64,000 nt of DNA from an uncultured Pelagibacteraceae bacterium (GTDB lineage Bacteria; Pseudomonadota; Alphaproteobacteria; Pelagibacterales; Pelagibacteraceae). Shown here piece by piece: positions 58,342 to 64,000 of this stretch. Each line of letters starts with the position of its first letter. The first letter of the stretch is position 1. The stretch spans positions 1-64,000 of the forward strand of contig CACFLX010000004.1 in NCBI GenBank assembly GCA_902567235.1, given 5' to 3'. Under the pieces are notes generated by a model. It saw only the letters and a program-made list of their open reading frames with translations. It made no database searches and was not told the origin of the DNA. Both the position numbers and the translations under genes were made by a program.

Positions 58342-59235
58342 ATGAGTACTACAAAAAACTATAATCTGCCAATACTTTCAAATGAGGGTGGTCTTACAGC
58401 TTATTTGGCGCAAATAAAAAAATTCCCTATGCTAGATGCTGAAGAAGAATATATGTTGGCAAAAAATTGGAAAAAAACTGGAAATTTAAAATCTGCTGAA
58501 AAATTAGTTACTAGCCACTTAAGATTGGTGGCTAAGATTGCAATGGGATACAAAGGATACGGTTTACCAATTAATGAAATGATATCAGAAGGTAATGTTG
58601 GCCTAATGCAGGCAGTAAAAAAATTTGAACCCGAAAAAGGTTTTAGACTAGCAACTTATGCAATGTGGTGGATTAAAGCTTCTATACAAGAATATATTTT
58701 AAGATCTTGGAGTTTGGTTAAAATTGGAACAACTACAGCTCAAAAAAAACTATTCTTTAATTTAAAAAAATTAAAAAATCAAATTGCTCCAAAAAGTGAG
58801 GGTGACTTAAGAAACGAACATGTAACAGAAATTGCAAATAAATTAGACGTTAAGGAAGATGAAGTAGTTTCTATGAATAGAAGATTGGCTGGCAAAGAAC
58901 ATTCTTTAAATGCCCCTGTTGGTGAAGATGGTGATCAATGGCAAGATTGGGTTGTTGATAAAGAAATGGACCAGGAACTAAAATTTGCTCAAAAAGAAGA
59001 ATTGGATCAAAGAAAAGATCTTTTGAAAGATTCAATAAAAATTTTAAACGATAGAGAAAGAGAAATTTTATATTCAAGAAGATTAACTGACGAACCTTCA
59101 ACATTAGAAGATTTAAGTAAAAAATTTAAAATAAGTAGAGAAAGAATTAGACAGATAGAAAATAAAGCATTTGAAAAACTTCAAAAACATATGCTCAACT
59201 CTGCTAAATCAAAAAATCTTTTACCAGCAAATTAG
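58342..59235 (+). CDS. rpoH: RNA polymerase heat-shock sigma factor (sigma-32)
   Basis: A 297-residue sigma-70 family protein. Region 2 reads [73 protein letters not shown], cited here for the short RpoH box near residues 130-140 ([15 protein letters not shown]). Region 4 ends with [17 protein letters not shown]. It directs heat-shock transcription, which may include degP and the hfl/ftsH genes here. Its last four bases overlap the convergent purA stop. Confidence 0.95.
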   Translation: MSTTKNYNLPILSNEGGLTAYLAQIKKFPMLDAEEEYMLAKNWKKTGNLKSAEKLVTSHLRLVAKIAMGYKGYGLPINEMISEGNVGLMQAVKKFEPEKGFRLATYAMWWIKASIQEYILRSWSLVKIGTTTAQKKLFFNLKKLKNQIAPKSEGDLRNEHVTEIANKLDVKEDEVVSMNRRLAGKEHSLNAPVGEDGDQWQDWVVDKEMDQELKFAQKEELDQRKDLLKDSIKILNDREREILYSRRLTDEPSTLEDLSKKFKISRERIRQIENKAFEKLQKHMLNSAKSKNLLPAN

Positions 59236-60524
59236 CTTTTAAAAGGATCAACTATTAATATAGTATCATTTCTTTCTGGGCTTGTTGAAATACTAGCAAC
59301 TTTTGTTTGTATAAATTTTTCTAATTCTTTAATATAATTTTTTGCATTTTCAGGAAGATCTTGAAATTTTTTTATACCTTTTGTTGAACAATTCCAACCT
59401 TTAAAAGTTTTGTAAATTGGTTTTGCTTTTAATTGATCATTTACAGCTGCTGGTAAATAATCCATTTTTTTTCCATCAACTTCATATGCAATACACATCT
59501 TAATTTCACTTAATTGATCTAAAACATCTAACTTAGTTAATGCTATTCCATCTATCCCAGAAATTTTAATTGTTTGTCTAACCAAAACACCATCAAACCA
59601 ACCACACCTTCTTTTTCTACTTGTAACTGTTCCAAATTCTTTTCCTACAGTTCCAAGCTTTTCTCCTATTTCATCTTTCAGTTCTGTTGGGAAAGGACCT
59701 TCTCCAACTCTAGTCGTATAAGCTTTTGTAATTCCCAAAACATAGTTTATCGAATTAGTACCACAGCCGGAGCCTGTTGCAGCAGCTGAAGCAACAGTAT
59801 TTGATGATGTAACGAATGGATAAGTGCCATGATCAACATCAAGTAAAATACCTTGTGCACCTTCAAATAATATTTTTTTTCCTTGTGATTTAAACTCATC
59901 TATTTTTTTCCATACTGGTTGTGAATACTTCAAAATTTCTGGTGCTATACTTAATAAATTTTCCTTTAATTTATCTTTTTTGTAAATTTCTTTTCCTAAT
60001 CCTTTTCTTATTGCATTATGATGCATTAAAACAGTTTCTAATCTATGATCTAAATTTTTCTCAGAAATTAAGTCCATCACTCTTATCGATCTTCTGCCTA
60101 CTTTATCTTCATATGCTGGACCAATTCCTCTTCTTGTTGTTCCTATTTTGGCTTTTCCAGCTGCATCTTCTCTTATTTCATCCATTTCTCTATGAAATGG
60201 TAAAATTAAATTTGCAGCCTCTGAAACAATTAAATTTTTTTGATTTACTTCAACGCCTTTTAATTTAATTTCATTAATTTCATCTAATAAAGCCCAAGGA
60301 TCAACAACAACACCATTTCCAATAATTGATACTTTATCTTTTCTTACAATTCCTGAGGGTAATAATCTCAGTTTATATGTTACCCCATCAATTACTAAAG
60401 TGTGTCCCGCATTGTGCCCTCCTTGAAACCTTACAACAACATCGGCCTCACTAGAAAGCCAATCAACAATCTTTCCTTTGCCCTCATCTCCCCATTGAGA
60501 TCCAACAATTGCTACATTTTTCAT
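59232..60524 (-). CDS. purA: Adenylosuccinate synthase
   Basis: A 430-residue PurA. It has the GTP loop [64 protein letters not shown] and [10 protein letters not shown]. It joins IMP and aspartate with GTP in AMP synthesis. The ATG overlaps the thiD stop by four bases. It is the last gene of a minus-strand run that starts at ftsH or before. Confidence 0.97.
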   Translation of the reverse strand: MKNVAIVGSQWGDEGKGKIVDWLSSEADVVVRFQGGHNAGHTLVIDGVTYKLRLLPSGIVRKDKVSIIGNGVVVDPWALLDEINEIKLKGVEVNQKNLIVSEAANLILPFHREMDEIREDAAGKAKIGTTRRGIGPAYEDKVGRRSIRVMDLISEKNLDHRLETVLMHHNAIRKGLGKEIYKKDKLKENLLSIAPEILKYSQPVWKKIDEFKSQGKKILFEGAQGILLDVDHGTYPFVTSSNTVASAAATGSGCGTNSINYVLGITKAYTTRVGEGPFPTELKDEIGEKLGTVGKEFGTVTSRKRRCGWFDGVLVRQTIKISGIDGIALTKLDVLDQLSEIKMCIAYEVDGKKMDYLPAAVNDQLKAKPIYKTFKGWNCSTKGIKKFQDLPENAKNYIKELEKFIQTKVASISTSPERNDTILIVDPFKS

Positions 60525-61333
60525 TTAAATTTTTTATTTATATTTATTGTACTTAAATGATTTATTGGTCCATTACCCCTACCATACTTTGGTCCTGTAC
60601 CAATCGAATGATTAACATACTTAATTGCCATCTCACAAGATTTCTTTAATGTTTTTCCACATGAATAATATGTGGCAATAGCGCTAGACAATGTACAGCC
60701 TGTACCATGAGTATTTTTAGTATGAATTTTTTTGTTTTTAAAAGTTAATATTTCATTTTTATTTATAAAAATATCTTGCATTATTTTTGATTTAAGGTGT
60801 CCACCTTTTATCAATACACTTTTTGCTCCCATACCCATTAAAATTCTTGCAGCAATAATCATATCGTTTACCGAAGAAATTCTTTTTTTTGTCAATATTT
60901 CTGCTTCTGGAATATTGGGAGTTATCAAGCTAACCTTTTTTATTAGTTTTGATTTTAAAATTTTAATTGAATTATTATCAATTAATTTAGCTCCTCCTTT
61001 GGCAACCATAACTGGATCGAGGATAATTTTTTTTACATTTATTTTATTTAAGGATTTTAATACTGCATTAATAACTTTAACTGAATGCAACATTCCAATT
61101 TTAATTGCATCAGGTTTAATATCTTTTGATGTAAATTCTATTTGTTTTGATATCTCTAACGGTGTTATAGATTTAATCGATTTTATACCAGTAGTATTTT
61201 GAGAGGTTACAGCAGTTATTGCGGTCATGGCGTATGAACCAAGTGCTGTAACAGTTTTAATATCAGCCTGTATGCCAGCACCCCCTGAAGAATCGGATCC
61301 TGCAATTATTAAAATTTTTGATTTAGGTTTCAA
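60521..61333 (-). CDS. thiD: Hydroxymethylpyrimidine/phosphomethylpyrimidine kinase
   Basis: A 270-residue ThiD. It has [23 protein letters not shown] at the N-terminus, [25 protein letters not shown], and the anion-hole/catalytic [19 protein letters not shown]. It phosphorylates HMP twice for thiamine synthesis. SAR11 bacteria are known to depend on external HMP-type pyrimidines, for which this salvage kinase is needed. It overlaps both neighbours by four bases. Confidence 0.96.
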   Translation of the reverse strand: MKPKSKILIIAGSDSSGGAGIQADIKTVTALGSYAMTAITAVTSQNTTGIKSIKSITPLEISKQIEFTSKDIKPDAIKIGMLHSVKVINAVLKSLNKINVKKIILDPVMVAKGGAKLIDNNSIKILKSKLIKKVSLITPNIPEAEILTKKRISSVNDMIIAARILMGMGAKSVLIKGGHLKSKIMQDIFINKNEILTFKNKKIHTKNTHGTGCTLSSAIATYYSCGKTLKKSCEMAIKYVNHSIGTGPKYGRGNGPINHLSTININKKFK

Positions 61334-62664
61334 TGCTTTATTGACCTTCTAATTATTTTTATACACTTTATAATCGTATTTTTATTATGTGACTCTCCCA
61401 TAATTCTAATTTTTGATTCTGTTCCTGATTTTCTTACCAAAAGTCTTCCATTTCGTCCCATTAGTTTGTTAGCTTTTTTAATTGCTTTTCTGCACGTTAA
61501 TTTATTTATTATATTCTTATCTCTTACAAAAATATTTTCTAAAATTTGTGGCATTGGTTTAAATACATTTAATAAATCACTAGCCTTTACTCCTTTTCTC
61601 ATTGAAAATAAAACTTCTAAAGCTACTAACATTCCATCACCTGTAGTTGCAAATTTTCCTAATATGATATGGCCCGATTGTTCTCCTCCTAAATTAAACT
61701 TATTTTTTTGCATTTTTTCTTTAACATATCTATCTCCTACTTTAGATCTTAAAAATTTTATTTTCTGTTCTTTAAAATAATTTTGAAGTCCATAATTAGA
61801 CATTAAAGTTCCAACCACTCCTCCTCTTAGAATTTTTTTTTTTTTCCATCTTTTTGCAAGCATTGCTATAATCTGGTCGCCATCAACTATAGTTCCTTTT
61901 TCATCACACAAAATGACTCTATCGGCATCACCATCTAATGATATTCCCAGATCAACTCTATACTTTTTAACTAAAGATTTAATTCTTTGTGGAAAAGTGG
62001 ATCCACAATTTTTATTAATATTTAATCCATTTGGAGAAGTACCAGCATTATAAACTTTTGCCCCTAAAGATTTTAAAAGTTTTGGGCCCAATTTATACCC
62101 AGCGCCATTTGCACAATCTATAGCAATTTTAATTCCTTTTAATCTAAAGCTATCAGGAAAATTGGATTTTAGAATTTCAATATATCTATCATCAGCATTC
62201 TCTAGCCTTTTAACTCTGCCAAGTATATTTGGTTTTGATAAGTTTTTTGTAATTTTTGAATCTATTAATTTTTCAATTTTTTTTTCAATTTTATCAGATA
62301 ATTTTAACCCATCGGGTCCAAATAATTTTAATCCATTATCAAAATAAGGGTTATGAGAGGCCGTTATCATGATACCCATATTTGCCTTCATTCTTTTTGT
62401 CAATATAGCAAGGCCATTGGTTGGCAAAGGTCCTAATGTATAAACATGCATTCCTGCTGATGCTAAACCTGATACGAGAGCAGGTTCAAGAGTATAACCT
62501 GATAACCTTGTATCTTTTGCAATAATTGCTGTTTGCTTATTTTTTTTTAAATTTTTAAAGTATGTTCCCGCAGCTAAACCAAACTTAAAAAACATTTCTC
62601 CATTAATATTCCCCTGATTTACTTTTCCTCTAATTCCATCAGTACCAAAATATTTTTTTGACAT
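61330..62664 (-). CDS. glmM: Phosphoglucosamine mutase
   Basis: A 444-residue GlmM. It opens with YFGTDGIRGKVNQG. The active-site phosphoserine is in GIMITASHNPYFDNG, the metal loop is SLDGDADRVILCD, and the phosphate-binding loop is RKSGTESKIRIMGE. It forms glucosamine 1-phosphate for UDP-GlcNAc and the cell wall. The folP-glmM neighbourhood behind ftsH is the usual bacterial order. Confidence 0.96.
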   Translation of the reverse strand: MSKKYFGTDGIRGKVNQGNINGEMFFKFGLAAGTYFKNLKKNKQTAIIAKDTRLSGYTLEPALVSGLASAGMHVYTLGPLPTNGLAILTKRMKANMGIMITASHNPYFDNGLKLFGPDGLKLSDKIEKKIEKLIDSKITKNLSKPNILGRVKRLENADDRYIEILKSNFPDSFRLKGIKIAIDCANGAGYKLGPKLLKSLGAKVYNAGTSPNGLNINKNCGSTFPQRIKSLVKKYRVDLGISLDGDADRVILCDEKGTIVDGDQIIAMLAKRWKKKKILRGGVVGTLMSNYGLQNYFKEQKIKFLRSKVGDRYVKEKMQKNKFNLGGEQSGHIILGKFATTGDGMLVALEVLFSMRKGVKASDLLNVFKPMPQILENIFVRDKNIINKLTCRKAIKKANKLMGRNGRLLVRKSGTESKIRIMGESHNKNTIIKCIKIIRRSIKH

Positions 62665-63716
62665 TATTTAAAATTTAACGCTTTAAAAACTTTTATACTT
62701 TGGTTCACTTCATTTACATCGTGAACTCTTAATATTTGAATCCCTTGTGTCATTGCATATAAACTTGATGATATCGTACCACCCAATCTTTCTTTACTAT
62801 CATTTTTTCCAGATAGGTCCTTAATAAATTTTTTTCTAGAAATGCCTAACATTATAGGAAATCCAAGTGAGTGAAAAATAGAAATATTGTTAATTAGAGT
62901 AATATTATGTTTCAAGTTTTTACCAAAACCAATTCCTGGGTCCAAAATAATATTATTATGTTTGATTCCTAAAGATCTCAATTTTTTTATTTTGTTTTCA
63001 AAAAAATCATAGATATCCAAAAGAACATTTTTATAATTTGGATTTTTTTGCATATTTTCTGGAGTTCCTTGCATATGATGAATAACGAATGGGATTTTAT
63101 TTTTTTTTAAAACATTTAAGGTGTTTTCATCATATTCAAAACAAGAAATATCATTTATTAAATTCACTTTATTCTTTATTCCTTTTTCCATGATCCAGCT
63201 TTTTCTAGTATCTAATGAAATAAATGTATTTAGTTTGCTAATTTTTTTTAAAGTTTTATTGATCCTTTTCCATTCTGTTATTTTATTTACACTTTTGGCT
63301 CCTGGTCTTGTTGACTCTCCACCTATATCTAAAATTTTGGATCCTCTTTTTATAAGATTTCTTGCATGATTAAATCCTGAATTTTTTTTATTATATCTTC
63401 CTCCATCTGAAAAACTATCTGGTGTTAAATTAATAACACCCATTAAAATTGGAAAGTTTAAAAAATTTAATCCTTTAAATTTTTTTTTTTTTGTAATTAA
63501 CTTAATATCTTTTTTAATTTTTTTTTTGATTTTATTACTTTGTTTATTTACTTCACTAATATGAATTTTTTTTTTATATTTCTTGTTTATAATTTCTATA
63601 TTATCAAAAGATATTAATTTATTAGCATTTAATGGAAGAGATAACTTTTTTTTAATTTTTTCTATTGAATCTAGACCATAATAAAAATTACACGCACGTG
63701 TGTAATATTTTATCAT
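62664..63716 (-). CDS. folP: Dihydropteroate synthase with N-terminal extension
   Basis: A 350-residue protein whose residues about 88-350 form the DHPS barrel: PILMGVINLTPDSFSDGG, ILDIGGESTRPGAKSV, INDISCFEYD, FVIHHMQGTPENMQ, LDPGIGFGKN and GISRKKFI. The first 85 residues are lysine-rich and have no motif I know; a canonical DHPS starts near the I-M-G-V-I-N strand. Alphaproteobacterial homologues often have some extension. It condenses pteridine diphosphate with p-aminobenzoate. It is six bases after ftsH. Confidence 0.93.
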   Translation of the reverse strand: MIKYYTRACNFYYGLDSIEKIKKKLSLPLNANKLISFDNIEIINKKYKKKIHISEVNKQSNKIKKKIKKDIKLITKKKKFKGLNFLNFPILMGVINLTPDSFSDGGRYNKKNSGFNHARNLIKRGSKILDIGGESTRPGAKSVNKITEWKRINKTLKKISKLNTFISLDTRKSWIMEKGIKNKVNLINDISCFEYDENTLNVLKKNKIPFVIHHMQGTPENMQKNPNYKNVLLDIYDFFENKIKKLRSLGIKHNNIILDPGIGFGKNLKHNITLINNISIFHSLGFPIMLGISRKKFIKDLSGKNDSKERLGGTISSSLYAMTQGIQILRVHDVNEVNQSIKVFKALNFK

Positions 63717-63722
63717 CTTGAT

Positions 63723-64000
63723 CTAATGAACTATTTTTGGTTTTAATCCTATTGAGCCAAGTGCTGAAGAATCTTTATTTTCTTCAACCTTTAAATCTTC
63801 TTTATTTTCTGGATATTTATTCTTATTAATTATATTTGCAATTTCTTCACCTGTTAAAGTTTCATAAGTTAACAAAGCTTTAGCTATCTTATGTAAATCT
63901 TCAATTTTACTAGATAAAATTTGTTTTGCTTGGTTATAGCCCTCGTCGACTAACTTTCTTATTTCTTTATCTATTTTTTGAGCAACTGCTTCTGAAACGC
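63723..64000 (-). CDS. ftsH: ATP-dependent zinc metalloprotease FtsH, C-terminal part (cut by window end)
   Basis: On the minus strand the frame is open to the window edge and ends in TAG at 63725-63723. The 91 visible residues, VSEAVAQKIDKEIRKLVDEGY, then LLTYETLTGEEIANII, are the terminal helix bundle and tail of FtsH; the D-x-E-I/V-x-x-L-V-x-x-x-Y and L-x-x-x-E-T-L-x-G-x-E-I patterns are specific. It is followed by folP and glmM as in most bacteria. The ATPase and protease domains are outside the window. Confidence 0.93.
   Translation of the reverse strand, partial: VSEAVAQKIDKEIRKLVDEGYNQAKQILSSKIEDLHKIAKALLTYETLTGEEIANIINKNKYPENKEDLKVEENKDSSALGSIGLKPKIVH

Noticed and set aside
60732..61202. 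Plus-strand frame of 156 codons within thiD
   Set aside because: It is antisense to an unmistakable ThiD and its composition is Ile/Phe-rich, as expected from reverse reading of Lys/Asn-rich codons.

Overview
The window is about 64 kb of very AT-rich, tightly packed bacterial DNA. Most genes abut or overlap by 1-4 bases. The gene content points to an alphaproteobacterium of the SAR11 / Pelagibacterales type: a two-piece (circularly permuted) tmRNA gene, ThyX instead of ThyA, hflKC-degP, a sigma-32 gene, a short Mrp, pyruvate phosphate dikinase, an A/T-dominated third codon position and minimal spacers. This assignment is by recognition of gene families and style, not by a database search.

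Region 1 (1-17.4 kb) is accessory metabolism. A plus-strand set runs: Rieske oxygenase (cut by the window edge), a second Rieske oxygenase that has lost its Rieske domain, a glyoxalase, a cupin, a glutamine-synthetase-like ligase and a MetX-like alpha/beta hydrolase. A second set with its own leader and a very strong ribosome binding site follows: luciferase-like flavin monooxygenase, a thiamine-diphosphate enzyme resembling Xsc/acetolactate synthase, a PF06684 protein, an alpha/beta hydrolase, an aldehyde dehydrogenase and an EamA exporter. Next come a periplasmic binding protein (plus strand) and, convergent with it, the LivGFHM-type ABC transporter behind a ProC-like reductase (minus strand). 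Together these look like an uptake-plus-catabolism module for an organic nitrogen (possibly sulfonate or amine) compound. The substrate is not known to me.

Region 2 (17.5-37.2 kb) is mostly core: a small outer-membrane barrel, glutaredoxin, MsrB, a transporter and an FAD amino-acid dehydrogenase, then a very long minus-strand run hflK-hflC-DUF2065-degP-miaA-ilvI-ilvN-ilvC-leuA-mreB-mreC-mreD-mrdA-rodA. It joins membrane quality control, branched-chain amino acid synthesis and the rod-shape/elongation machinery. Mrp is divergent from hflK.

Region 3 (37.2-40.6 kb) is the most unusual. It holds thyX, then the permuted tmRNA gene (tag ANESYALAA), then a 2-kb segment with an EEP-family nuclease and two unknown envelope proteins. 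That segment is bounded by a 30-bp exact direct repeat of the tmRNA 3' end, and it stops 25 bp short of the 3' end of tRNA-Leu(GAG). It reads as a small integrated island, or the scar of one, at a classic attachment site.

Region 4 (40.6-64 kb) is core: nadA-nadC; sppA-glyQ-glyS-ppdK; ispB; pdxH; aroC; xseB-ispA-dxs; tsaC with an ABC-2 exporter; tRNA-Arg; a pseudouridine synthase; rpoH; and the overlapping minus-strand run ftsH (partial)-folP-glmM-thiD-purA.
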